The translations under genes and the position numbers were made by a program. Of a stretch of 64,000 nt of DNA, positions 15,903-24,207 are shown in pieces. The stretch's first letter is position 1. Every line of letters begins with the position of its first letter. The DNA comes from Verrucomicrobiia bacterium (GTDB lineage Bacteria; Verrucomicrobiota; Verrucomicrobiia; Limisphaerales; JAEYXS01), in the NCBI GenBank assembly GCA_036405135.1, contig DASWYF010000016.1:1-64000 (forward strand). Direction: 5' to 3'. The notes below the pieces were generated by a model. It searched no databases. It was not told where the DNA came from and saw only the letters and a list, made by a program, of their open reading frames with translations.

Positions 15903-16795
15903 TGAGTCAAAATGCTGTGGTTTTGTGGACGGGTGGGAAGGATTCCGCGCTGGCGCTGTATCTGGCGTTGAAACGCGGCTATACGGTGAAGGAGTTGGTC
16001 ACATTTGCGCCGATCGATGCCGAGTTTCTGGCGCATCCTTTGCCGGTGATGTCGCTGCAAGCGGTGGCGCTGGGCTTAAAACATCGCATCCTGAATATCG
16101 AGGCCCCGTACGAAGAAGGGTATCGCAAGCAGTTGGAGCTTTTGAGAAGTGAGGGAGTGGAAACGCTCATCACGGGGGATATCGATGAGGTGGCGGGGCA
16201 GCCGAATTTCATCCGCACGTGCGCGGAGCCGCTGGGCTTGGAGGTGTGGACGCCGTTATGGAAGAAGGGGCGCTGGGATTTGATGGGCGCGATTCTTGCC
16301 GCAGGTTTTCACGTCATCTTCTCTTGTGTGAAACCGGTCGGATTGACGCCAGCTTGGGTGGGGAGGCGCATTGATCGCAAGGCGTTGGAGGAACTCGCGC
16401 AATTACATACAGACACTGGTTTGGATGTGTGTGGTGAGCAGGGGGAGTATCATACGCTGATTCTGGATGGGCCGGGGTTTAATCGACGTTTGGAACTAAG
16501 CGATACGGAAGTGATCAATCGCGGTGACCTGGCGTATCTGAAGATTGGCAATGCCCGTTTGCTCTTGCCGAGTGAACCGCCGACGGAAGCGGAGTTGAAT
16601 CTGGCTTTGCCGCGCGAGATGGAGCGGCCTACGAAGACCAAGCGTTGCAGCCAGTGCGGTAAACCATTCTTTTGCGGACCGGGGCAGGGCGGGGGAGAGT
16701 GCTGGTGCCAGAGTTTGCCTGCGGTGGGGCCAATCGCGGGACCCGGGGTGGATTGCATGTGCCCGCAATGTTTGCAGGCAAAAATAAATGGGTGA
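15902..16795 (+). CDS. Second DUF71 PP-loop ATPase with C-terminal eight-cysteine tail
   Basis: A 297-residue paralogue of the preceding gene, started by ATG in a TGATG overlap. The PP-loop TGGKDSALALY is at 10-20 and CGEQGEYHTLIL marks the family C-terminus. An extra domain of about 50 residues follows with eight cysteines in the pattern RCSQCG, FFCG, ECWCQ, DCMCPQC. It resembles small cysteine-rich CWC zinc/metal-binding domains. The tail distinguishes it from its partner and suggests the two are not redundant. Same transcript as btuB. Confidence 0.82.
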   Translation: MSQNAVVLWTGGKDSALALYLALKRGYTVKELVTFAPIDAEFLAHPLPVMSLQAVALGLKHRILNIEAPYEEGYRKQLELLRSEGVETLITGDIDEVAGQPNFIRTCAEPLGLEVWTPLWKKGRWDLMGAILAAGFHVIFSCVKPVGLTPAWVGRRIDRKALEELAQLHTDTGLDVCGEQGEYHTLILDGPGFNRRLELSDTEVINRGDLAYLKIGNARLLLPSEPPTEAELNLALPREMERPTKTKRCSQCGKPFFCGPGQGGGECWCQSLPAVGPIAGPGVDCMCPQCLQAKING

Positions 16796-16855
16796 AGAGG
16801 CAGTTAGCAACTTCAACCGTTTGTTTAAAATTAAGGCAAGGATTGCAAATCCCGG

Positions 16856-16898
16856 CACCCCTCACCCCGGCCCTCTCCCCTCCGAGGGGCGAGGGTGC
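16856..16898. repeat. Dispersed palindromic repeat (CACCCCTCA-type), copy 1
   Basis: Begins CACCCCTCACCCCGG, followed by an imperfect palindrome built on CTCTCCCCTCCGAGGGG. It lies between the second DUF71 gene and dapF (convergent genes). The same element recurs at least seven more times in the window. Confidence 0.8.
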
Positions 16899-16938
16899 AC
16901 GCACCTGTTCTTTTTTACGTCCTCAGGTTCATCATGTT

Positions 16939-17748
16939 TTACAGCGTGATTGTGCCCTCGAACGCAAAGTCTGCCGGGCCGTTCAGGGAGACGTCAGCGA
17001 AGCCGCCGTTCGCTTCCTTGAAGCCCACCTCCAGCATGTCGCCGCCTTGCACCTGCACCTTCACGGGGGAGGTGAAGCCGTGGACGCGTGCGGAGATCAT
17101 CGCGGCGGCGCTCACGCCGGTGCCGCAGGCGAGCGTCTCGCCTTCCACGCCGCGCTCATAGGTGCGCACACGGATGAAGTTCGGTCCCTTCAACTGCACA
17201 AAGTTCACATTCGTGCCACGCGGCTTGAAGTGCTCGTGATAACGCACTTCCGAACCCACTTGCGCGACCATGGCCTGATCGGCATCCGGCACGAAAAGGA
17301 TCGCGTGCGGCACACCGGTGTTCAGGGAATGGATGGCCGAGGCACCTTGCTTGAGAGCTACTTGCTCGCTCAGGCGGAGGTCCTTGGGTGTGGTGAGATT
17401 CACCGTTACGCGTTCGCCATGGAACGTGGCGCTGATGACGCCAGCGACTGTCTCAAAGGAGGTGCGGTCTTTCACACCCGTGAGCTTCTGGATATAACGG
17501 GCGAAGCAGCGGGCGCCGTTACCGCACATCTCGGCATCGCTGCCGTCGCTGTTGTAAAATTGCCAGGCCCAATCCGCCTTGCCGGAGATGCAGGGCACCA
17601 GCAGCATGATGCCATCCGCGCCGATACCGCGCTGGCGATGGCACAACTGCACCACTTGCTCGCGGGTCAGCTTGATATTTCCTGCCCGGTTATCCAGGAG
17701 GATGAAATCATTCCCCGCACCGTTCATCTTGGTAAATTGCAACGTCAT
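16939..17748 (-). CDS. dapF: Diaminopimelate epimerase
   Basis: Converts LL- to meso-diaminopimelate in lysine and peptidoglycan synthesis, in the cytoplasm. The 269-residue product starts with MTLQFTKMNGAGND, the typical DapF beginning. The first catalytic cysteine is in MCGNGARC (C75), and the second in ACGTGVSAAAM in the C-terminal half. Two further in-frame codons upstream (to 17760) would only add four residues. No operon partner; it faces the DUF71 gene. The meso-DAP product agrees with a Gram-negative wall. Confidence 0.95.
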   Translation of the reverse strand: MTLQFTKMNGAGNDFILLDNRAGNIKLTREQVVQLCHRQRGIGADGIMLLVPCISGKADWAWQFYNSDGSDAEMCGNGARCFARYIQKLTGVKDRTSFETVAGVISATFHGERVTVNLTTPKDLRLSEQVALKQGASAIHSLNTGVPHAILFVPDADQAMVAQVGSEVRYHEHFKPRGTNVNFVQLKGPNFIRVRTYERGVEGETLACGTGVSAAAMISARVHGFTSPVKVQVQGGDMLEVGFKEANGGFADVSLNGPADFAFEGTITL

Positions 17749-18091
17749 GTAGGCGCACACTACTTAATGGCGGTGGAAAAACAAGTCGTGGGAATACGGA
17801 GATAGGGGGCTTCATGCTTCGGCGAAAGCATTCTTACTGCCGGCTGTAAGCACGGCAGCACGGGGCGGCATGCTACGTCGGACCGCAAATTGGCCCATTA
17901 CCGAATATGGACTTTTGCCGTGTGGAATTGTCTGGCTGCGACATTTTGATTTTCTGGATTTGATGCTATCATTCATTCGTTAATGCTTCGTAATCAATTG
18001 TTTGTCTGGGCTTAAATCAATTGCATTAGCTGCCCTGACAGTGGCTAAAAAGGGCCATTAATTCTTTACAGTCTGGTGACAGCCCATCAAA

Positions 18092-20188
18092 TTGCTCGCC
18101 GTGTCGAATCCGCTGTTTGATACCAGTCGTACCTTGGATAGTTCGCTACGGCAGCCCGCTTTGGAGCTGCCGGGCGGTCCCGTGTCCCCAGATGGTGCCA
18201 TCAATCGTTCTCAACAATACCTTCTCCGCGAACAGAAGCCCGAGGGCTACTGGATCGGCGAACTGATGGTTGATTCCACCCTCGTCTCGGACATGGTGGC
18301 CTTCCACCACTGGGATGACAGTGTGGACCTCGAATGGCAGCGCCGTGCGGTCAATCACATCCTGTCGATGCAGTTGCCGGATGGCGGCTGGAATATCTAC
18401 TACGGCGGTCCGGCGGAGGTGAACGCCACTATCAAGGCTTACCTCGCTCTGAAGCTGGCCGGTGTGCCGCTGAAGGACCCGCGCATGCTGCGTGCCCGCG
18501 AGATGGCGAAGAATCTCGGCGGTGTTCCGCGCATGAACACCTTCTCCAAGCTCTACCTCGCCCTCATCGGCCTGTTCCCTTGGAAATATCTGCCCACGAT
18601 CCCCTGCGAAGTTCTGCTGATCGGCAAGTGGTTCCATGTGAACTTCTGGGACATGAGCAACTGGTCCCGCGCCATGCTCGTGCCGCTGGCCATCATCAAT
18701 CATTTCAAGCCCACGCGTAAGCTCAACGTTTCCTTGGACGAGCTTTACACCGAAGGCTTCCATGAACGCGATCTCGCCTTGCCGCGCGATCCTGAGTTCA
18801 TGACTTGGCGCAATTTCTTCCTCTCGCTGGATGGGTTGCACAAGTTTGCCGAACTCTTTGCTCGTGGTGGCATCCACCCGTTCCGCCGTCGCGCGTTGAA
18901 GCGTTGCGAGGAATGGATGGTGGAACGCTTTGAAGGTTCTGATGGTTTGGCGGCGATTTTCCCGGCGATGCTCAATGCGGTCATCGCGTTGAAGGCTTTG
19001 GGTTATGCACCGGATCATCCGGAGATGGTGCGTGCGCGCAAAGAGTTGAAGAAGCTCGAGCATCACACGGCGGACAGCATGCGCATCGAGCCGTGCTTCT
19101 CGCCGGTGTGGGATAGCGCCATCGTGGCCATCGCTCTGCGTGAATCCGGCGTGCCGGCTGAGCATCCGCAGATGAAGAAGGGTGCGGAATGGATCATGGA
19201 TAAGGAGATCCGTTTCCGCGGCGACTGGTATCAGAAGAATCCCGTGAACGTGGAGCCGAGTGGCTGGGTCTTCGAATACGCAAACAAGTGGAACCCGGAC
19301 GTGGACGACACCGCCATGGTGCTCCTTGCCTTGCGCCAGATCCCTACGGACGATCCGAAGCGTCGCGATGAATGCTTCAAGCGCGGCATGGATTGGATGA
19401 TGGCCTTCCAGTGCAAAGATGGTGGTTGGGCTGCTTTCGATAAGGATTGCACGAAGGGCATTTTGGAAAAGGTTCCTTTTGCCGATCACAACGCGATGCT
19501 CGATCCCGAGTGCGCGGACATCACGGCGCGTATCTTGGAATTGCTCGGCTACGAGAATTATCCCGTGGATCACCCGCAGATCCAGCGCGGCATCCAGTTC
19601 GTGAAAGACGAGCAGGAGGAGGACGGCTCCTGGTATGGTCGCTGGGGTGTGAACTACATCTACGGCACCTGGCAGGTCTTGCGCGGTATGCGCGCGCTGA
19701 AGGTGAACATGAACCAGCCTTGGCTCATGCGCGGTCGCGACTGGCTGGAGAGCGTCCAGCTCCCCGATGGCGGCTGGGGTGAGCGCTGCAATACTTACGA
19801 CGATCCGGTTTACAAAGGCCAAGGTCCCAGCACTGCCTCGCAAACCGCATGGGCGGTCATGGGCTTGCTCGCATTCGATGACCCGTATCGCCCGAGTGTG
19901 CAACGCGGTATCGAATACCTCGTCCGCATGCAGAACAAGGACGGTTCGTGGTCTGAGGAAGAAGTCACGGGCACCGGCTTCCCGAAAGTGTTCTACCTCA
20001 AGTACGACATGTATCGGAATGCCTGGCCGCTCCTCGCCCTCTCGACGTATAAGCAATTGCTGGCGAAAGCGGCGAAGCCTGCGACGGCGCTCAGCGGCAA
20101 TGGACTTAATGGACACGATGGACTTAATGGCAACGGCAAGTCGCACCTGAATGGGCATAATGGGACGAAAGTGAACGGCACGCACTGA
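18092..20188 (+). CDS. shc: Squalene-hopene cyclase
   Basis: A 698-residue class II terpene cyclase that folds squalene into hopene at the membrane for hopanoid synthesis. The protonating DxDD motif is DVDD at 403-406. Several QW repeats are visible (QLPDGGWNIYYGG, QCKDGGWAAFDKD, QLPDGGWGERCNTYDDP, QNKDGSWSEEEVTGTGFP). Length is slightly above the usual 630-680 because of a glycine/asparagine-rich tail (NGLNGHDGLNGNGKSHLNG). No ATG fits; TTG 18092 or GTG 18101 starts the protein. The 343-base gap upstream holds a small imperfect hairpin near 17841 and A+T-rich DNA likely to contain the promoter. An HpnG-like gene follows. Confidence 0.95.
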   Translation: MLAVSNPLFDTSRTLDSSLRQPALELPGGPVSPDGAINRSQQYLLREQKPEGYWIGELMVDSTLVSDMVAFHHWDDSVDLEWQRRAVNHILSMQLPDGGWNIYYGGPAEVNATIKAYLALKLAGVPLKDPRMLRAREMAKNLGGVPRMNTFSKLYLALIGLFPWKYLPTIPCEVLLIGKWFHVNFWDMSNWSRAMLVPLAIINHFKPTRKLNVSLDELYTEGFHERDLALPRDPEFMTWRNFFLSLDGLHKFAELFARGGIHPFRRRALKRCEEWMVERFEGSDGLAAIFPAMLNAVIALKALGYAPDHPEMVRARKELKKLEHHTADSMRIEPCFSPVWDSAIVAIALRESGVPAEHPQMKKGAEWIMDKEIRFRGDWYQKNPVNVEPSGWVFEYANKWNPDVDDTAMVLLALRQIPTDDPKRRDECFKRGMDWMMAFQCKDGGWAAFDKDCTKGILEKVPFADHNAMLDPECADITARILELLGYENYPVDHPQIQRGIQFVKDEQEEDGSWYGRWGVNYIYGTWQVLRGMRALKVNMNQPWLMRGRDWLESVQLPDGGWGERCNTYDDPVYKGQGPSTASQTAWAVMGLLAFDDPYRPSVQRGIEYLVRMQNKDGSWSEEEVTGTGFPKVFYLKYDMYRNAWPLLALSTYKQLLAKAAKPATALSGNGLNGHDGLNGNGKSHLNGHNGTKVNGTH

Positions 20189-20266
20189 GCTTCGCTCTGA
20201 TACTGATGCAGCCGCTGTTGGGGCGTATCTCGCAGTGTCCCCAATCCAGGAAACCGCAGGCACGCT

Positions 20267-20312
20267 CACTCCTCACCCCAGCCCTCTCCTCATTAAGAGG
20301 AGAGGGAGAACA
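20267..20312. repeat. Dispersed palindromic repeat, copy 2
   Basis: Variant form ACTCCTCACCCCAGCC, then CTCTCCTCATTAAGAGGAGAG and GAGAACATTTGA. It is nearly identical over about 45 bases to the copy at 37271-37315. Confidence 0.8.
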
Positions 20313-20424
20313 TTTGACGCCTGCTTTCTGGATTTAGAAGTCATGGGTGGGCGACATTTCCCTTTACCCTCGCGGGGCTGCATCGTATCAAGCTCGTCAC
20401 ATTTGATTGTCACTGTGGCATACG

Positions 20425-21069
20425 ATGTCTGAGCAATCCAAAATTCTCATCTGCTTCGCTGTAAAGGAAGAAGCCGCGCCGTTCCGGGCTTTTGCGGCGA
20501 ATCGTCCAGATATCCGCCTCGTCGTCACCGGTATGGGGGCGAAGAATGCGCGGGAGCAGTTTTTGGCGGCGTTGGCGGAGGGGAAGCCGGGTTGTGCCAT
20601 CACATGTGGGTATGCGGGGGGATTGAATCCGGCTTTGGCACCGGAAGCGTTGGTGCTGGATGCTTCACTTGATTTTCCGCTCACGCAAAAGCTGCTGCAA
20701 GCGGGAGGCAAACTGGGCACCTATCATTGCGCTACAACCGTTGCCATCACCGCACAGGAAAAGGCGGCGCTCTTTGCCCAAACGAAATGTGATGCGGTGG
20801 AGATGGAGTCCGGCATCATCCGGCAGATTTGCGCGGAGCAGGGGATACCGGCGGCGACGTTCCGCGTGATCTCGGATGCGGCGAATGAAAATCTGCCGCT
20901 GAATTTCAATGAGTTGATGACGCCGGAGATGACGATGAATTTCGGGAAGCTCGCGTGGACGTTGATGAAATCACCGGGGAAGATTCCGGAGTTGATGCGG
21001 TTCGGCAATCGCGTGAAGTCTTCGGCGCAGAAAATGGGGGATGCGCTGGAGCAGGCGCTTCAATCGTAG
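20425..21069 (+). CDS. hpnG: Nucleoside phosphorylase-family protein, HpnG-like (hopanoid-associated)
   Basis: A 214-residue member of the purine nucleoside phosphorylase/MTA-nucleosidase fold. Visible are the N-terminal AVKEEAAPFRAF and VTGMGAKNAR, a glycine segment TCGYAGGLNPAL, and the substrate-binding VEMESGIIRQIC. HpnG acts on adenosylhopane to give ribosylhopane phosphate or ribosylhopane. That role is inferred because the gene follows squalene-hopene cyclase on the same strand; a futalosine or MTA hydrolase is the main alternative. A palindromic repeat in the 236-base gap means co-transcription is not certain. ATG 20425 is preferred over 20407. Confidence 0.7.
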   Translation: MSEQSKILICFAVKEEAAPFRAFAANRPDIRLVVTGMGAKNAREQFLAALAEGKPGCAITCGYAGGLNPALAPEALVLDASLDFPLTQKLLQAGGKLGTYHCATTVAITAQEKAALFAQTKCDAVEMESGIIRQICAEQGIPAATFRVISDAANENLPLNFNELMTPEMTMNFGKLAWTLMKSPGKIPELMRFGNRVKSSAQKMGDALEQALQS

Positions 21070-21225
21070 CAGTCGACGTGAGGAGGCTCTGACTTCCCAA
21101 TTCTAAGGCTCGAGTGAGTCTTTTTTATAGGTTCATCCCACATTCGCTTGCCTCCGCTCGGTTGATGATATCTTCCCTCTGCTTGACACCCAGCTTCTCT
21201 TCCCAAACCATCCCGGCATTCCACT

Positions 21226-22119
21226 ATGAAACATTTCATCGCCTTTGCGTTTCTCTGCATTTCGGTCAGCGCCTTCGCCGACGATGCCGCGATTGCCACC
21301 CAGCTCCAAGCCCTCGGCGGCAAGATCAAGACCACGGGCACTACCGTCACCGAAGTCACCTTCAACGAATGCTCCAAGCTCGGTGAAACCGAGTTCAAAG
21401 CCATCGGTCAGCTCAAGGGCTTGAAGAGCCTCACGCTCTACAATAACTGCACCAATCTGAATGATGCCTCGCTGCTGCACATCGCTGGCCTCACCGAATT
21501 GGAATCGTTCGGCAGCGATCGCATCAATGTCACCGATGAAGGATTGAAACCGCTCGCGCAGTTGAAGAATCTCCGCACCGCCTCCTTCTTTCACACCTCC
21601 TTCGGCAAGAAAGGCTTCACCGGCGTGGGCTTCGGTTACCTGAAAGACTGCCCCAAGCTCGAGCGTATGACTGTGGCAGGCATCTCCATGGGTGATGAAG
21701 GCTTCGCCGCCATCGCTACCATCACGCAACTCAAAGACTTCTCCACCTGGCACACCTATCAGACTGAAGCGGGCAATGACCACATCGCCAAACTCACGAA
21801 CCTGAAATCCCTCCGCATCGGGCAGCGTCTCCCTCGCGGTGGTGCACCTAAACCCGTAAGCCTCAGCGACGCCTCTCTGCCCAAGTTCACCAAACTGGCT
21901 TCACTCGAAACCCTCCGCATCGGCGAATCCCGTTTCACTCCCGAAGGCCTGAAAGTCCTCAAAGCCCTTCCCAAACTGAAACTGCTCAACCTCTGGGAAG
22001 TCCAGATCACCGAAGCCGACGTCGAAAAAGTGAAAAAAGATTTCCCCAACGTAAAAGTAGAATGGCAACCCCTCACCGACGAACAACGCAAACGCCTGGA
22101 AAACTATCTTAAAGAATAA
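21226..22119 (+). CDS. Exported leucine-rich-repeat protein
   Basis: A 297-residue protein with a clean Sec signal (KHFIAFAFLCISVSAFA, cleavage after about 18). Then come about eight leucine-rich repeats of roughly 24 residues of the type LxxLKxLxLxxxxxxTDEGLKPLAQ. Repeats of this ribonuclease-inhibitor-like type are common in exported proteins of planctomycetes and verrucomicrobia and usually mediate binding. No enzymatic domain is seen. A charged end (DEQRKRLENYLKE) closes it. Single gene; partner and role unknown. Confidence 0.75.
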   Translation: MKHFIAFAFLCISVSAFADDAAIATQLQALGGKIKTTGTTVTEVTFNECSKLGETEFKAIGQLKGLKSLTLYNNCTNLNDASLLHIAGLTELESFGSDRINVTDEGLKPLAQLKNLRTASFFHTSFGKKGFTGVGFGYLKDCPKLERMTVAGISMGDEGFAAIATITQLKDFSTWHTYQTEAGNDHIAKLTNLKSLRIGQRLPRGGAPKPVSLSDASLPKFTKLASLETLRIGESRFTPEGLKVLKALPKLKLLNLWEVQITEADVEKVKKDFPNVKVEWQPLTDEQRKRLENYLKE

Positions 22120-22142
22120 GTAGCGTAGGATGCTCGTCGAAC

Positions 22143-22188
22143 GCAGGCTGTTGCCTGCTCATGGTGGGGCAAAGCTGCGGCTTTGCCC
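22143..22188. repeat. Two adjacent hairpins (REP-like)
   Basis: Perfect stems 22143-22148 with 22153-22158 (6 bp) and 22167-22175 with 22180-22188 (9 bp). They lie 24 bases after the LRR gene and are separated by a spacer containing ATGGTGGGG, similar to the spacer at 10974-10979. No T-run. Confidence 0.6.
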
Positions 22189-22292
22189 TAACTTCTGTCT
22201 TTACCGCCGGACTCACAAATCGAACCGGCCATTAGAAAACTGCCTTTCACCCCACTTCTCAGTCTTTGCTGAAAACACCTCCGACTCGTCCT

Positions 22293-22316
22293 TCGTAAAT
22301 CCAAAATCGTAAATCC
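22293..22316 (-). repeat. 24-base exact repeat (copy A)
   Basis: The reverse complement of this 24-base stretch occurs exactly at 38559-38582. It contains an internal tandem of GATTTACGA separated by TTTTG. Both copies lie between genes. Confidence 0.75.
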
Positions 22317-22727
22317 TCACGCCCTAAGCATCCTCAACAACTTCACAAACACCGAAGGCTTCGCCGCAAACTTCTCCGGCGAAGTCGTCCTCAGATTCGC
22401 CTCATACCGATCGATCGCCTCCTTCGCCTCTTTCAACTGACAGTTCGCTCCTTCTCGATACAATTTGATCGCCTTGACCTTGTTATTTTGGAAAAGCGCC
22501 TCCTGAATCCACGCCACCCGTTCCGGCACAATCGTAGTAGGAATATCAGTAGTAGAAGCAGAGCGGGGGACATCCAACGGCTTGCCCGCCTCAATCCGCT
22601 CCACCGCTTCCTTCGCCTCTGCCAAACCAACCCCAGTCCACTCACGATACAACTTCACCGCCCCGATCTTGTTGCCAGACCGCAGCTCTTGCTGAATCAG
22701 CGCCAGTTGATTTGAAGAAGCATCCAT
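22317..22727 (-). CDS. Protein with two ribosomal L7/L12 C-terminal-like domains
   Basis: A 136-residue protein built of two copies of the L7/L12 C-terminal fold. Copy 1 is IQQELRSGNKIGAVKLYREWTG and VGLAEAKEAVERIEAG; copy 2 is IQEALFQNNKVKAIKLYREGAN and CQLKEAKEAIDRYEAN. Both keep the pattern K(I/V)xAIKLYRE...(L)xEAKEAV that in L7/L12 contacts translational GTPases. No N-terminal dimerisation domain is present, so it is not the ribosomal stalk protein. A basic tail follows. ATG 22727 was chosen; the open frame reaches 22784. The gene precedes nothing obvious and its role is unknown. Confidence 0.7.
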   Translation of the reverse strand: MDASSNQLALIQQELRSGNKIGAVKLYREWTGVGLAEAKEAVERIEAGKPLDVPRSASTTDIPTTIVPERVAWIQEALFQNNKVKAIKLYREGANCQLKEAKEAIDRYEANLRTTSPEKFAAKPSVFVKLLRMLRA

Positions 22728-22803
22728 AACGCATTTGCCCGTTTCAGGCTCCCAGCAGAATAACAGGTCACTCGAAACGGGCACTTACAATTGCACAGTG
22801 ATT

Positions 22804-24078
22804 TTATCGCGCTTTAGCATCCAACCCCGTCACAATCCGTGACCCGCGTTTATACGTGAAATAAGAATACGCCCACTGGAACAATACTGCGATTTTGTTC
22901 CTGAATCCCACCAGGAACACCAAGTGGATGAACAACCACATCAACCACGCTGGGAACCCCGTCATCTCCAGCTTGCCGATTTTGGACACCGCTGCAGAAC
23001 GTCCGATCGTCGCCATAGAACCCTTGTCCCAATATTTGAACGCCGGACGTTTCTCTGGTGGCAACGGCTTGTCGCGCAACTCATCCTCGATGATGTCTGC
23101 GACATGCCCCGCCATCTGCATCGCCGCCGGACTCACGCCGGGAACCACCTTGCCATTCGCATCCACCAGCGCTGCCATATCCCCGATCACAAACGCCTCC
23201 GGATAACCCGGCACGCTGCAATCCGGCGCCACCTTCACGCGACCAGCGCGGTCCAGATCCACACCGAGTTTTTTTGTCAGCGGGCTTGCACCCACACCTG
23301 CCGCCCAGATGATGTTCTCTGCCTCGATACGACCATCCTCTAGTTCTACCACACCATGCGTGATGTTCTTCACCTTCGTATTCACGCGCACTTCCACGCC
23401 CATCTTTTCCAGCGTTTGCCGCGCATTATCACCGAGTTCAGGCGGGAATTGCCCGAGCAATCGCGGGCTCGCTTCGATGAGTACCACCCGCGCTTCCGTC
23501 GGATCAATGTGTTTGAAGTCATCGCGCAACACATGATTAGCCAATTCAGCGAAAGCCCCCGCGAGTTCCACACCCGTAGGCCCGCCGCCCACGACGACGG
23601 CAGTGAGCAGACGATCATGCTCCGTCTTATCCGGCTCATTCTCTGCTTTCTCAAACGCGAGCAACACCTCGCGCCGGATGCGCAAGGCATCATCCAAAGA
23701 CTTCAATCCCGGTGCATGCTCTTCCCATTCGGGATGTCCGAAATAACTCGTCACCCCGCCGAGGCCGAGCACGAGATAATCGTAATCCAACGTCTTGCTC
23801 TCTAGCACTACCTGACGCTGCTTCAGATTGATATCCTTCACCGTATCGAGCAGCACAGTGACGTTATCGCGGTCAGACAAAATGGAGCGGATGGGCTGGG
23901 CGATCTCCGGGGCAGACAGGCCGGCAGTGGCCACCTGATAGAGCAACGGCTGGAACAGGTGATGATTCTGGCGGTCAACTAAGGTGATGCGCGCGTCTGG
24001 CTGGGCGAACTTCTGGCAGAAGGTCAACCCACCGAAACCGGCGCCCAATACCACGATATGCGGACGTCGAGTCTCCAT
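22804..24078 (-). CDS. ndh: Type II NADH dehydrogenase
   Basis: A 424-residue single-subunit NADH:quinone oxidoreductase that feeds electrons to quinone without pumping protons. The FAD-binding Rossmann motif VVLGAGFGGLTFCQKF is at about 9-24. The NAD-binding motif VVVGGGPTGVELAGAFAEL is near 165, and the FAD-contact GYPEAFVIGDMAAL near 295. The C-terminus has the hydrophobic membrane-attachment stretch WLMWLFIHLVFLVGFRNK seen in NDH-2. Monocistronic and divergent from the Tat-exported protein gene at 24208. Confidence 0.92.
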   Translation of the reverse strand: METRRPHIVVLGAGFGGLTFCQKFAQPDARITLVDRQNHHLFQPLLYQVATAGLSAPEIAQPIRSILSDRDNVTVLLDTVKDINLKQRQVVLESKTLDYDYLVLGLGGVTSYFGHPEWEEHAPGLKSLDDALRIRREVLLAFEKAENEPDKTEHDRLLTAVVVGGGPTGVELAGAFAELANHVLRDDFKHIDPTEARVVLIEASPRLLGQFPPELGDNARQTLEKMGVEVRVNTKVKNITHGVVELEDGRIEAENIIWAAGVGASPLTKKLGVDLDRAGRVKVAPDCSVPGYPEAFVIGDMAALVDANGKVVPGVSPAAMQMAGHVADIIEDELRDKPLPPEKRPAFKYWDKGSMATIGRSAAVSKIGKLEMTGFPAWLMWLFIHLVFLVGFRNKIAVLFQWAYSYFTYKRGSRIVTGLDAKAR

Positions 24079-24207
24079 AACACTGAAACTGTCCGCTGCC
24101 CCTCAAAATAAAGCAAATTCGTTGTTTTCATGGGATGATAAGACGGAGTTTTCTCGCTTGCAGGGCAAAGCTTGCAGCAGACCTTGAGGCGGCTTTATTT
24201 TCGACTT

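Noticed and set aside
17841-17870. Imperfect hairpin upstream of the cyclase as a riboswitch
   Set aside because: Only a short stem and no known aptamer landmarks.
18146-20269. Very long open frame (about 700 codons) opposite the squalene-hopene cyclase
   Set aside because: It is rich in His/Arg/Val as expected of an antisense shadow of high-G+C coding sequence and has no recognisable domain; the opposite strand has an unambiguous cyclase.
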